Translations under genes and position numbers: made by a program | Notes under the pieces: generated by a model | Seen by the model: only the letters and a program-made list of their open reading frames with translations | Databases searched by the model: none | Told to the model about the DNA's origin: nothing | Assembly (NCBI RefSeq): GCF_008312935.1 | Contig: NZ_VSZO01000001.1 | Location: 1,364,001 to 1,428,000 of the forward strand | Direction: 5' to 3' | DNA length: 64,000 bases | From: Roseiconus lacunae | Lineage (GTDB): Bacteria > Planctomycetota > Planctomycetia > Pirellulales > Pirellulaceae | Part shown: positions 47,730-57,639 of the stretch, in pieces | Numbering within the stretch: position 1 is the stretch's first letter | Layout: every line of letters starts with the position of its first letter

Positions 47730-49232
47730 TCAACTTGGCAATTCGGTTGAAGTCTCAGTAAGGGCAATTGCGCTTTCATAAAGCGAGACATACCGGGAAG
47801 CACTCTTCCTCCAGGACCAGTCGGCCCCCATCCCACGGCGGACTAACTCGTCCCAGATTTTTTTCTCGTGATAACGCAAGTACAGTGCTCGACCGATGGC
47901 TTCATCAAGACCGTGGGGTGAGTTCTCCCAAAGATGAAAGCCCGTTGCCGTTTTCTTAGCGATCGACTCAGCCGTCGTATCGATGACCGTATCGGCCAAA
48001 CCGCCTGTCGAAGTCACGACAGGGACCGTGCCATACCGCAAACTATAGAGCTGGTTGAGACCACAGGGTTCGTAATGACTCGGCATCACAAACAGATCCG
48101 AGCCGGCTTCGATGCGATGGGCAAGTGAGTCATTAAAGCCCACGTGTGCGGCGACTTGATGAGGCGCATCGGTGGCTAAACGTTTCAGCTCCGATTCGAT
48201 TCTGGGGTCACCGCTTCCGAGTACCATCCATTGCGTCGGGCGGCCTTCGGAGACATGGCGTTCGATCACCGGCAAGATCAGATCCCAGCCTTTCTGATCG
48301 GCTAAGCGACCGACTAGGCCAATCATTGGTATGTCATCGGAGACATCGAGTTTGAATTCTGCCTGTAGCGAACGCTTGTTGGCAAGCTTGCCTTTTTGCC
48401 AGCTATCGACGTCGTATCGCTCGGTCAGGTTTTCATCGATCGACGGGTTCCAGACCGAGGTGTCGATGCCATTGGTGATTCCCATCACCCGGCCACCACG
48501 TGACGCGATCACACCATCGAGACCACAACCATGGTGCGGTGTTTGGATTTCCATCGCGTAGCGAGGACTCACGGTGGTGACTAAGTCTGACATCGCAACG
48601 CCGGCCTTCAAGAAGTTCCAATAGCCGTAATACTCGTATGTGTTGTGATTGAACTCGGACCATTTCAGTCCGGTCATCGGAAACGACTCGGCAGGGAACT
48701 GTCCTTGATACGCCATGTTGTGAATCGTCAAGATCGTCGCGGCGTCCTTGAGTGTGCTCAATCGATCGGCGTTCGCTCGGATCAGACCGGGGATTAAACC
48801 GGTTTGCCAGTCGTTGCAATGAACGATGTCGACGTTGCGACCGAGACGCTGGAGCGCGACGAGTGCGGCCCGGCAAAAGAACGTAAAGCGTTCGGCGTTG
48901 TCTGGGTAATCGCCCGTGGCATCACCGTACAGCGAAGGCCGATCAAAGTAGTGCGGCTGATCGATCATCAGGACTTCGACGTCGCTGTGCGGAAGATGGC
49001 TTTTCAGCAATCGCCCGCCGACCAGCTTTTCGGAACTGATCGGAATCGCGAAACTTTGGTCCGTCGTTTCGATCGCACAGCCCGATCGGCGGACGGAGCG
49101 GAACGCGGGAATGATGACCGTGCAGCGATGTCCGAGCGCGGCGACTTCACGCGGTAGCGTGCCGCAAACGTCAGCCAACCCCCCGGTCTTGGCGAAAGGG
49201 ACAGCCTCGGAACTCAAGTAGACGATATTCAA
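47730..49232 (-). CDS. glgA: Glycogen synthase (ADP-glucose type)
   Basis: A 500-residue glycosyltransferase family 5 enzyme that extends glycogen from ADP-glucose. The ADP-glucose loop is KTGGLADVCG near residue 15-24 and the C-terminal part has the E-P-C-G-L segment and STGGLADTV typical of GlgA. The N-terminus beginning NIVYLSSEAVPFAKTGG matches the family if translation starts at TTG (49232); an ATG at 49310 would add 26 residues. The gene is first in the order glgA, galT-like, GH57 on the minus strand. A glgC gene for ADP-glucose is not in the window. Confidence 0.9.
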   Translation of the reverse strand: MNIVYLSSEAVPFAKTGGLADVCGTLPREVAALGHRCTVIIPAFRSVRRSGCAIETTDQSFAIPISSEKLVGGRLLKSHLPHSDVEVLMIDQPHYFDRPSLYGDATGDYPDNAERFTFFCRAALVALQRLGRNVDIVHCNDWQTGLIPGLIRANADRLSTLKDAATILTIHNMAYQGQFPAESFPMTGLKWSEFNHNTYEYYGYWNFLKAGVAMSDLVTTVSPRYAMEIQTPHHGCGLDGVIASRGGRVMGITNGIDTSVWNPSIDENLTERYDVDSWQKGKLANKRSLQAEFKLDVSDDIPMIGLVGRLADQKGWDLILPVIERHVSEGRPTQWMVLGSGDPRIESELKRLATDAPHQVAAHVGFNDSLAHRIEAGSDLFVMPSHYEPCGLNQLYSLRYGTVPVVTSTGGLADTVIDTTAESIAKKTATGFHLWENSPHGLDEAIGRALYLRYHEKKIWDELVRRGMGADWSWRKSASRYVSLYESAIALTETSTELPS

Positions 49233-49465
49233 AATACAAGCAATCTTCGTTTGGAAAGCATGTTGATCTGCGGTGAGGCGGCATGATGTTGGCCAAGCGG
49301 CCCGCGTCATCCATCGCTTTCACCCACCCGTACGGAAAATTATGGGACGCAATTAGCGAACATGCCGGACGAGCATGGTCGCGAGAGAACCGAAATTCTG
49401 TTGTATCAGCTAAACTGTGTTCAACGGATCGCCTGTTTGCCCCTAACCCTTGATTTACTGCCTGC

Positions 49466-52400
49466 ATGCCGATCGCACCGACTGAGTTTTGGTTACGTCT
49501 TGTGAAGTCCGGTCTGACGGATCAGCACGGTTACAAGAAATACGCGGACCTGATCGCCCAAAAGTTTGGCGATCAGGTTCTCGATGCGACTACGATCGCG
49601 AACTTTCTGATCCAACAAGGCGTGATCACAAAATATCAAGGGCAATGTTTGGTCGGCGAGGCAGCGCCGGCGTTGCGATTGGGCAACTTCGTCATCCGCG
49701 ACGAAACGCCGGTTCGTCCCCTGACTCACTGGATTCCTGCCCAAACGGCAGTCACCGAGTCCCATTCACAAAGTCGACAAGGCTTCTTGCTTCGCGCCCC
49801 ACTGTCAGCACTCGATGAATCGCGTCGCGGTTGGTTGGCCGCTCACAGCGAAATTCGCCATCCGACGTTGCAACCGATCGAACTCTCCGGCGGGGCTCAA
49901 GCCGGGGACGACGAACAAATCGTCGAGATATTTTCGCCGTTGCCAACCGGGGCGCCGCTTTGGAGCGTCCTAAAAAACAAATCTAAGCTCAGCTTCCGCA
50001 AAACCGTGCGGTTGGGGATCGATCTGGCCGAAGCATTGTCAACGCTGCACACGTCGGACAACGGCGGTCTTGCGCACGGTGCCGTCGGAGCCGACCATGT
50101 TTGGGTCACCATCAAAGGCAATGCGGTCCTGCTTCGTGATCCGTCCTCTCCAGCTCGCTCGCCACACGCCGACCTATCGGCAAGTTGGATCGAACGGATC
50201 GAATCACCGGCCCGGTACGCAGCCCCAGAACTCGCCGATCCAAACGTCGCCCCGAGTGCCGCCTCGGACTTGTATTCACTCGGCTGTTTGCTACTGACGG
50301 TGTACTCCGGCCGACCGGTGTTTGACGAAGCTACCGATCGTGATCTCTTCGCAGCCCATAACGAAATCACACCTCCCGAATTGCAGCATGCGATCGAGCA
50401 AGGCGCCGATGGCGATCCGTTGCTACGCGTGATCGCGTATGCCATGGCAAAAACGCGAGACGCTCGATTCGATTCGGCGGCTACCTTTGCCGCCGCACTG
50501 CAACGAGTCGCCGAGCTGCCTCCGAGCAAAACGAATACCTCGGCAACCAAGCCCGCGCCGCCAGCCGTCCAAGCTGTCAGCAATGATGTTTCCAGTCGTG
50601 ACATTGTTTCCAGCAGTGACATCGCCGGCGAACAGAATCCGGCACCGTCAGCCCCCGCTAAGCCGACCGTTTCTGATCGGCCGGTCAAGGCGAAAACGCC
50701 TTCTCCACCTGCCCCGGAACCGCCCCGGCCGGCACAAAATTCATCGCCGACGCCGACGCCGACCTCTGAAACTGTAAAAGCCGCGACAACGGCGCCGACA
50801 GAGGCTCGCAAGCAAGACGATCGGAAGCGAGCAAATCAGCAAAGAAAACCGCCCGAGGTTGACGCCGCTACCTCAACCGAAACAACGCCGATACCGTCCC
50901 CGGGTAGCACTGCCGAAGCTAGCACTGCCGAGGCAGCCAGCGGTGAATCGCCCGTACCGGCTATCACAACCACATCCGGTCCGGTGCCTACAGTCGAACC
51001 GCCGGCGGTCATTCCAGAAGGCGGCACTGCCTTGGCGACCGAGAGTTCGACGGCAACGACGCTACGCAAACGCCGCCGAAGAAAAAAGAACCGCATCCCT
51101 ATCTTGGCCGGGATCATGGTTTTGCCGGTCACGCTCCTGGGGCTCGCTATTGCGCTACGTGGACGCGGCCCGCAACCGAATCCCAAGCCTCGTCCCAATC
51201 CCGCGCTGGCAAGTAACATCCCCAAGGTTGGCGAGGCGAGACGCACGCCCGAGGTCAACGATGGGCCGGAGCGTTTGCGGGGATTTGAAATCGTCGACAA
51301 CGATCGCTTGCTTTGGGTTCCGCCGTATCGCTCCGACTCCAACGCTCCCTCGTTGCAACTGCTGCCCCCGGGCCCCGCAGTGATCGCCAAGTTGTCGCTC
51401 GCCAGTCTGGTTGAAAAGACATTGCCAATTCATCAAGCGTTCGACATCGAACTCGATCTGTTGATCGAATTCCTGTCCGATCGCGCGGGTGTGCCGGCAC
51501 GGGAAATTGATCAATGCACCTTGGCTTTCTTTCCCGGTTCGATGGGCAGGCCTCAAGCGGCGATGTCGGTTCGACTGGTCAAGCCGACGCCGTTGAGTGC
51601 CCTGCTAAAACAATGGAAAGCGGTCGAGACCCGATCGGGCAACCAAGTCCTTTACGCCGACGAAGATCTTAAGACGGCTTACTACATTGGAGGTGGTGAA
51701 GACGGCAAGCTGGACGAAGACGCAAACGTTACCGACTACGCCGTCGGGCCCCTGGAGAAGATTCGCGAAGTCGCCGACAACTCCGGCGGTAGCATCCCCT
51801 TACCCCGCAGCATGCAAACGCTATGGGATCGCGCTAGTGACGAAACCGATCTGGTCGTCTTGGCCACGCCCAACTTTTTGATCGCCGATGGCCGTGAACT
51901 AATCAACCAAAGCGTTCCAGAACTCCAGTCCGCGCTCAAGAGTTGGCTAATCCCCGATGTCGCAGCGTTGATGATCGTACTCGATGCCGACGAAAATGCC
52001 TGCTATGTCGAACTTCGTGAAGTCCCCAGCGGCGGCGCGTCGCAAGCGACGTTGTTAAGCGATCTACGTGAAATGATGCGAGGCTGGCCGGACTGGGCTG
52101 ATCGTTTTTTACTAGACACCATCCCCGATCGATCCTGGCGTGTTTTGGCATCCCGTTTACCGTTGATGTTGCGATTTATTGACGAGCAAACACGGAGTAC
52201 GATTGACGGGCCAACAGTCGTCGCGTCGGCATACCTGCCGACCGAAGCGGCGGCGCAAGTTTCGTTGGCAACCGTCTTGGCAATGAACACTGCCCAGGGG
52301 CAAGCGGCCGATCAGGCGACTTCCGAAATCACGGCTATGTCGATGGAGGACTTGCTCAGTCGGCCGATGTCGATCTCGTTTTTGCAGTTGTCCCTTCAGT

Positions 52401-52753
52401 TTTCGATCGATGCCGTGGCCGAAGAATTTCGCCAGGACCTACCCAAAGGAACGGCGATGCCGAAGCTCCGCATCGTCGGCGGCGACCTCGAACTCAACGG
52501 TATCACACAGAACCAGCAGATCCGTGGCTTTGAAAAAGATTCCGTCCCGCTGCGCCAGGTTTTGACGGACGTTGTTCGGGCGGCCAATCCGGATCCGACC
52601 GCGACCGGTCCCAAAGACCCCAAACAAGCCTTGATTTGGGTCGTCCATCCGACCGGGAAGCCGCCGGCGGAATCCGAAATTCTGATCACGACACGCGACG
52701 CGGCGGCCAAAAAGAATTACGAGCTTCCCGAAGAGTTTCGAATCGAAAACTAA
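49466..52753 (+). CDS. Membrane-anchored pseudokinase
   Basis: A 1095-residue protein. Residues 60-350 resemble the Ser/Thr kinase fold, including the APE-like AAPELADP and DLYSLGCLLLTVYSGRPVF, but the catalytic HRD is replaced by HGA at about 203, the DFG by LRDP, and the VAIK Lys cannot be found. A Pro/Ala/Thr-rich linker of about 200 residues leads to a basic stretch and a membrane segment at about 545-565. Residues 600-1095 are an extracytoplasmic alpha/beta part of unknown family. The neighbouring kinase gene is active, so this may be a regulator or receptor partner. Confidence 0.82.
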   Translation: MPIAPTEFWLRLVKSGLTDQHGYKKYADLIAQKFGDQVLDATTIANFLIQQGVITKYQGQCLVGEAAPALRLGNFVIRDETPVRPLTHWIPAQTAVTESHSQSRQGFLLRAPLSALDESRRGWLAAHSEIRHPTLQPIELSGGAQAGDDEQIVEIFSPLPTGAPLWSVLKNKSKLSFRKTVRLGIDLAEALSTLHTSDNGGLAHGAVGADHVWVTIKGNAVLLRDPSSPARSPHADLSASWIERIESPARYAAPELADPNVAPSAASDLYSLGCLLLTVYSGRPVFDEATDRDLFAAHNEITPPELQHAIEQGADGDPLLRVIAYAMAKTRDARFDSAATFAAALQRVAELPPSKTNTSATKPAPPAVQAVSNDVSSRDIVSSSDIAGEQNPAPSAPAKPTVSDRPVKAKTPSPPAPEPPRPAQNSSPTPTPTSETVKAATTAPTEARKQDDRKRANQQRKPPEVDAATSTETTPIPSPGSTAEASTAEAASGESPVPAITTTSGPVPTVEPPAVIPEGGTALATESSTATTLRKRRRRKKNRIPILAGIMVLPVTLLGLAIALRGRGPQPNPKPRPNPALASNIPKVGEARRTPEVNDGPERLRGFEIVDNDRLLWVPPYRSDSNAPSLQLLPPGPAVIAKLSLASLVEKTLPIHQAFDIELDLLIEFLSDRAGVPAREIDQCTLAFFPGSMGRPQAAMSVRLVKPTPLSALLKQWKAVETRSGNQVLYADEDLKTAYYIGGGEDGKLDEDANVTDYAVGPLEKIREVADNSGGSIPLPRSMQTLWDRASDETDLVVLATPNFLIADGRELINQSVPELQSALKSWLIPDVAALMIVLDADENACYVELREVPSGGASQATLLSDLREMMRGWPDWADRFLLDTIPDRSWRVLASRLPLMLRFIDEQTRSTIDGPTVVASAYLPTEAAAQVSLATVLAMNTAQGQAADQATSEITAMSMEDLLSRPMSISFLQLSLQFSIDAVAEEFRQDLPKGTAMPKLRIVGGDLELNGITQNQQIRGFEKDSVPLRQVLTDVVRAANPDPTATGPKDPKQALIWVVHPTGKPPAESEILITTRDAAAKKNYELPEEFRIEN

Positions 52754-52766
52754 TGTTTCGCCATCC

Positions 52767-52793
52767 CGTAGCGGACGCCGCCGAGGCTTTCGG
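52767..52793. repeat. Dispersed intergenic repeat, copy 2
   Basis: This 27-base copy matches the one at 1274-1300 with one mismatch. It starts 14 bases after the pseudokinase stop codon. Its potential hairpin is weaker than in copy 1 because the 3' arm has two changes. Confidence 0.75.
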
Positions 52794-52916
52794 TGTCTCG
52801 TCGTGAAATGTCTGTGGTAAACTGGGACGCGATCGCCACAATATTCACGGTCTGCCGTGAGCACATCTCATGTGTGCGAATTTCTCTGCCCCTGACCGTC
52901 TTTGTCGTTTGCGTTC

Positions 52917-54857
52917 ATGAAGCCACCTGAATATCTAGGCCCCTATCGCGTCGGTGAAATGCTGGGCAAAGGCGGAATGGGCGCGGTCTATCAAGCGCAG
53001 CATGTCAAGTCGGGTGACTTGGTCGCGGTGAAGTTAATCGCGTTGCAAATCTCCGACGAGATGCGATTCCGTCGCCGTTTCGATATCGAAATTAAGACCC
53101 TTCAGCGTCTCAGCCACCCAAACATCGTCAAGCTGATAGGGTTCGGAGAAGAAAAGGACCTGCTGTTCTATTCGATGGAATATGTCGAAGGGCAGTCATT
53201 GCAAGAACGCATCCGCGAACTGAAGAAACTGCCCTGGGGCCAAGTCCTCGACATCGCGATCCAAATTTGCGCGGCGCTCAAGCACGCCCACGACATTGGC
53301 GTGATTCACCGCGACTTAAAGCCAGCCAATTTACTCGTCAAGGAAGACAGCACGATCAAGCTGGTCGACTTCGGGATCAGCAAGATCTTTGGTTATAACC
53401 TGACCGCGGCAGGTTCGATCATGGGGACCGCCGACTACATGGCCCCCGAGCAGGCGACCGAGGGTGTCGCCACGGCGCGGACGGACCTGTACGCACTTGG
53501 CTGCGTGATCTACGCGATGACTTGTGGTCGCCCGCCGTTTCGCGGCAAAAATGTGACCGAAGTCATCGAGTCCCTTAAACATAAAGATCCCGTCCCGTTG
53601 GACTTGATCGATCCGGACCTCCCCGACGATCTCGTTCAACTGGTCAATGAGCTGCTCGAAAAAGATCCCGCCAATCGCCCGCCGACCGCGCTCGCGGTGA
53701 TGAATCGCTTAAAGGCGATGCGCAGTGGATTGCAAAAAATGGGAACGCTGGTCGACCGTCCGTCCGACGGTGCCAAACCATTTTCGGAATCCCCCACGGT
53801 GGATACCAAAGTTTCCGGCGATGACAACGATCGCACGGGAAAGACGCCTTCGGGCAAAACGCCCGCGTCAAAAACGGTCGCCGCCGTTGACCGTACCCGG
53901 CCCGACGATACGATTGAATTCCAATCCGACGAAAGCGGAACCGCTGCTACTCAGGTAAACCCGTCTGCGAAAACCGTTGGGCTTGAACAAGACGCCGGCC
54001 AAACGATCCAGGCGACATCTGCACCGGGAACTGATGTCACCAATCGGTCGGTTCATTCGGTCAACGTGTCGTTGGGCCGAGGACGAACGGCAGATCAGCC
54101 TTCCAGTGATACCTCCGTCGGTACATCCGCGAAAACACACTTCCAAACCGTTTCTGATGATGAAGTGCGCCGCGGCTTCTTTGAAGATTCCGCGGGCGAT
54201 GACCAGCATTCGTCGATGCGAACGTTTTCGATCATTGCGATCGTGATCGTCTTAGCCGTGGGAATATTTGTCTTGATCGCTCAGCTTCGCGGCCCTTCGC
54301 CGGAAGACTTGATCGCGACGATCGAAAGTTTTTCCGCAGGGCAAACCTTTGAACGGAAAAACGAACTTGAACGTTTCATCAAGTTGTTCCCCGATCATCC
54401 CCAAGCCGACTCGTTCCGCGACCAACTGACGGCCTACCAAGTCGATGCGACCGTACGACGCTTACGCTTGCGGGCCAAACTCCGGACCGATGATGGTCCG
54501 CTTTATGAAACGGCGTTCTTACAAGCCATGAACCTTCGCGATTCCGATCCCGAAGCTGCCAAAGAGCAATTGCAACAATGGATCGACGTGTTCCATGATT
54601 CGAGCATGACGTCCGAAGACGCGCAGCTCGAATTGCAGCGACTCGCAGCGTTTGAGATCGAGCGTTTGGCATCGAACGGTGCTTCAACGGCCGACGATCC
54701 TAAGCTGACAGAACTGCTGCAGCGAATCGAAGACGCCAAGTCGTTGCCGGTTGACGAACGACGTCGCTTGCTCGAAGGCATTCAAACGCTATACGAAGGA
54801 CAAGATTGGGCGGACGCCGCACTCAAACGAGCCCAAGCGTTATTGGATGAAGGATGA
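52917..54857 (+). CDS. Serine/threonine protein kinase (PknB-like)
   Basis: A 646-residue transmembrane Hanks-type kinase. The Gly-rich loop is LGKGGMGAVYQA at 15-26, the ATP Lys is Lys39 in VAVKL, the catalytic loop is HRDLKPANLL at 131-140 with Asp133, and DFG is followed by MAPEQ. The domain ends near residue 270. A Ser/Thr-rich linker then leads to a membrane segment near 440-460 and an extracytoplasmic helical tail with TPR-like pairs. It begins 164 bases after the pseudokinase gene on the same strand. Autophosphorylation and a role in envelope signalling are inferred from the family. Confidence 0.92.
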   Translation: MKPPEYLGPYRVGEMLGKGGMGAVYQAQHVKSGDLVAVKLIALQISDEMRFRRRFDIEIKTLQRLSHPNIVKLIGFGEEKDLLFYSMEYVEGQSLQERIRELKKLPWGQVLDIAIQICAALKHAHDIGVIHRDLKPANLLVKEDSTIKLVDFGISKIFGYNLTAAGSIMGTADYMAPEQATEGVATARTDLYALGCVIYAMTCGRPPFRGKNVTEVIESLKHKDPVPLDLIDPDLPDDLVQLVNELLEKDPANRPPTALAVMNRLKAMRSGLQKMGTLVDRPSDGAKPFSESPTVDTKVSGDDNDRTGKTPSGKTPASKTVAAVDRTRPDDTIEFQSDESGTAATQVNPSAKTVGLEQDAGQTIQATSAPGTDVTNRSVHSVNVSLGRGRTADQPSSDTSVGTSAKTHFQTVSDDEVRRGFFEDSAGDDQHSSMRTFSIIAIVIVLAVGIFVLIAQLRGPSPEDLIATIESFSAGQTFERKNELERFIKLFPDHPQADSFRDQLTAYQVDATVRRLRLRAKLRTDDGPLYETAFLQAMNLRDSDPEAAKEQLQQWIDVFHDSSMTSEDAQLELQRLAAFEIERLASNGASTADDPKLTELLQRIEDAKSLPVDERRRLLEGIQTLYEGQDWADAALKRAQALLDEG

Positions 54858-54884
54858 CCTCGGAAGCGTCATGCCTGTTCGAGA

Positions 54885-56405
54885 TTAAAGCGATAGCTTT
54901 CCGGCACGGCCGGCGGCCCAATTCTGAAGCCCTTCCAACCGTTGCTTTGCGCGATTGAAATAGGTCTCATCGAGTGATCGTAATTGCTCTTGGGCCAGCT
55001 CGTGAAAATTCGCTTCGGCATCCGAATCGGCAGTGCAGTTCAGTAGCTGTAGAACACGATTGGCAATGTCCTCACCAATCATTTGATGTCCGGATATCGA
55101 CGGATGGACGTGATCGACAAACAGCGATGGATCGGGGATCCCGTCAGGTAATCGATGCCCCAGCTTGTTTTGTCGGTCAAACCGCAGCGGGCAATCGATC
55201 GTTTCGACGTCCAGAGTTTGGGCCAGTTTTCTCAGTCCGGTGATTAGCGGCGTCGTCGCCCTGAGCGGGCAGACATCGGTGTCTCTGGCGGCCGTTAGAT
55301 GTTCTTTGGCAAGCCGTGATCGACCCGCGAGCCAGTGCAACGAACCGGCAATGAAGTGGGCACCGGCGTGATCTTGGTCGAGTTCCAAACACCGCCGGCA
55401 AGCTTCAAGACGTTCCGGTTCTGACAACGCAATGTCGGTCGCCCGGTCCCAAAATTCGGCAAACCGATTCGCATCAACTTCGTCAGCCAATGTGACTTTA
55501 AAGGGAGGCGTCGCGACTAGATCCGCGGCCGGAACACAAAGTATCAACGGGATACCGGCTTGTTGGCAAGCGATGATCATTCGCCGCATCGTCTGCAGGT
55601 AGTGCTCCGCCACCGCAACTCGCCAACGGGGGTCACGATTGTATCGTCTCATTCCGTCGACCAAATCCAATCGTGTGACCGCATCCGATGTTAGTTTTTG
55701 CGCTGACGAATTTTGCCGCCCCGGGGTAGCGTTGTCGCCTTTGACGACGCGACGAAATGCGTCGATAAGCTTTGAACGTGACACGACCGATTGCAAGAAT
55801 CCTTCGCCGGGTGAAAGCGTGTTGTACGAACGCTCTTCTAAGAACTCGTTGTGACCGCAGTATAGTACGATCACATCGGGCTCGTAGCGAAGGACTTCTT
55901 GCAAGATGATCGCGACTCGATAGCTGGCATAGGAAACCCCACCACAATTGACCACTTCCCAATCGACATTCGGCATGGCAGCCTTGAGCCGCAATTCCGA
56001 CCACTTTGGGAATGCCGTCTCCGTTTCATAAGGCCGCCCCTGAACGGTCGATCCACCGAGCACGAACATTCGGCGGGCCCCGTGGGGCTTCACCGCAGAA
56101 AAACTTGCCGGGCGAAAAAACTGATAGCGCGACGAATCAATGTGGTAACGCCCCTCCGCTCGATCAAAAGAAAACAGCGGTCGTTGCGCCGAGGTATCAA
56201 AGATTGGATCAGAAGATAGATCAACGGTTGGTCCGCGATCAAACCATCGAAGTGTGACTTCGGCAACGACGAACGGAAGGATTGCCAAGACGATTCCGGC
56301 TAAACGAAACCATCGTCGCCGACGCGAACGATGACTTACTAATGGACTCTCGCGTGGTGTCAACGCGGCGGGCTGGTCTTCGGCGGACTTATTGCCAATA
56401 GCCAT
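54885..56405 (-). CDS. Membrane-anchored SGNH/GDSL hydrolase-like protein
   Basis: A 506-residue protein with a basic N-terminus and one membrane segment at about 34-50. The SGNH motifs are GGST with Ser119, a Gly near 155, GHNEF with Asn186, and DHVHPS near 437 with Asp and His. The fold is therefore an esterase or acyltransferase acting outside the membrane. A helical region between 280 and 400 holds TPR-like pairs. Its first 17 bases overlap the end of the His-rich protein gene on the same strand. In related bacteria such proteins may modify polysaccharides, but the substrate is unknown. Confidence 0.82.
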   Translation of the reverse strand: MAIGNKSAEDQPAALTPRESPLVSHRSRRRRWFRLAGIVLAILPFVVAEVTLRWFDRGPTVDLSSDPIFDTSAQRPLFSFDRAEGRYHIDSSRYQFFRPASFSAVKPHGARRMFVLGGSTVQGRPYETETAFPKWSELRLKAAMPNVDWEVVNCGGVSYASYRVAIILQEVLRYEPDVIVLYCGHNEFLEERSYNTLSPGEGFLQSVVSRSKLIDAFRRVVKGDNATPGRQNSSAQKLTSDAVTRLDLVDGMRRYNRDPRWRVAVAEHYLQTMRRMIIACQQAGIPLILCVPAADLVATPPFKVTLADEVDANRFAEFWDRATDIALSEPERLEACRRCLELDQDHAGAHFIAGSLHWLAGRSRLAKEHLTAARDTDVCPLRATTPLITGLRKLAQTLDVETIDCPLRFDRQNKLGHRLPDGIPDPSLFVDHVHPSISGHQMIGEDIANRVLQLLNCTADSDAEANFHELAQEQLRSLDETYFNRAKQRLEGLQNWAAGRAGKLSL

Positions 56406-56874
56406 TGACGATAGGTTTTGAAGGGTGCTTCAAGGTTGGCTGACCGACCGGGACATGATGGTTGTGCTGTTGCAAAAAAACATGGTTCAAGACCGATTTG
56501 GTCGCCGGTTGATGTGGTGCGATGACTTGTGTTTTGACCGGTGACTTGGTGATCACCAGAGGACGATGATGCTGAACCGTTTGAATCGGTTTGGTGATGT
56601 GGTGTTGTTTGTAGGCAGAATGATAGTTGCCGAATGAATGCTGGTGGACCGACGGGACGTAAGTGCGGTGGTGGTTGTAGTGTGATGGCGTTTTGTAATT
56701 CGACTTGCGTTGGAAGTTGGCGTTCTTATTGCTGGTGTAGAACGCCCCCATTCGCTTGTTGATCGGCTTGGACCAGCCCCATCCGTTGCCGCCAGCGTGG
56801 GCCGGTGCGGCGGACACGAACACGACGGCGACGAAAACGATAGCGACAAGTTTGGAGAGTTTGGTGCGGGTCAT
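56389..56874 (-). CDS. His-rich secreted protein
   Basis: A 161-residue protein with a clear signal peptide (cleavage after AHA near 27). The mature part has about 16 His among 134 residues, often as HH pairs, with many Lys, Gln, Pro and Thr and no Cys. Such composition suggests metal binding or an unfolded cell-surface role. The gene overlaps the SGNH hydrolase start by 17 bases, so both are probably one transcript. No family is recognised. Confidence 0.65.
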   Translation of the reverse strand: MTRTKLSKLVAIVFVAVVFVSAAPAHAGGNGWGWSKPINKRMGAFYTSNKNANFQRKSNYKTPSHYNHHRTYVPSVHQHSFGNYHSAYKQHHITKPIQTVQHHRPLVITKSPVKTQVIAPHQPATKSVLNHVFLQQHNHHVPVGQPTLKHPSKPIVNGYWQ

Positions 56875-56979
56875 AGTGACAGCCTATTCAAAGATTGGTT
56901 TGAAGCCTAACAAATTGCCAAGCGAAGTCCCGCCGCGTTTGTTACCAACCGTTCCGAAAAGTTTTTCTCCGCCGGTACG

Positions 56980-57639
56980 TTATCCGCCCGATTGCCAATT
57001 CAAAATCGCGTCGATTGGGTAGACCAGCATCACGACATTCAGCAGCAGTGAATCTCGGATCGTCATCAACAAGGTGACTTCGATGATGACAAACAACGCC
57101 AGCGATATTTGCCAACGCAGACGATTCGCCGCCAAGTAACCGAGCAAACACGCGAAAAGATCCGACAAGCTATTGGCGATCGAATCACCGTAGTAGTCCA
57201 GTGAAATCGTCGCCGCACGGTAACGATCGATGACCCAGGGCGTATTCTCAAGGATCTCCCAGCCCGCTTCGACCGCCAGTGCGAGCGCCAGGCAAATCAG
57301 CGGGGTTAAGACGACCGGTCGACCAAGGATTGAATACGATCGCTGACGCAGTGGCGAAAGTGCGGCGTAGAAAACCAGCCCATGCAGGAAGTGGGTAAAC
57401 GAGTACGGGTCGACCCAGTGCTGAGAGTTGTGCTGAGAGTAGATCTGCCAGGACCACGGCACGAGACTGCCGCATTGACACCACCAATGGCGCCCCATCG
57501 CCAACAAAATGATTGTCATCACGAGGGAGGCGACCGCCCAAATCACGGCGACAGAGACCGATGCGGGCAGGGTCATCGGTGAAGCATGTTTGGGTGGATC
57601 TATGGATTGCGGCATCATGCGCCCAAGAAATCGAATCAC
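56980..57639 (-). CDS. DUF2585-family membrane protein
   Basis: A 219-residue membrane protein of the DUF2585 (UPF0314) family. Conserved family segments are GRHWWCQCGS near 49-58, SQHWVDPYSFTHFLHG near 72-87, WEILENTPWVIDRYRAATISLDYYGDS near 127-153 and a C-terminal LNVVMLVYPI. About six membrane segments are expected. The role of the family is unknown. Start candidates are 57639, 57618 and Met22. It stands 105 bases upstream of the His-rich protein gene, same strand. Confidence 0.85.
   Translation of the reverse strand: MIRFLGRMMPQSIDPPKHASPMTLPASVSVAVIWAVASLVMTIILLAMGRHWWCQCGSLVPWSWQIYSQHNSQHWVDPYSFTHFLHGLVFYAALSPLRQRSYSILGRPVVLTPLICLALALAVEAGWEILENTPWVIDRYRAATISLDYYGDSIANSLSDLFACLLGYLAANRLRWQISLALFVIIEVTLLMTIRDSLLLNVVMLVYPIDAILNWQSGG

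Noticed and set aside
50748..50762. Short CCGACG tandem repeat
   Set aside because: It encodes part of the Pro/Thr-rich linker of the pseudokinase and is ordinary low-complexity coding sequence.
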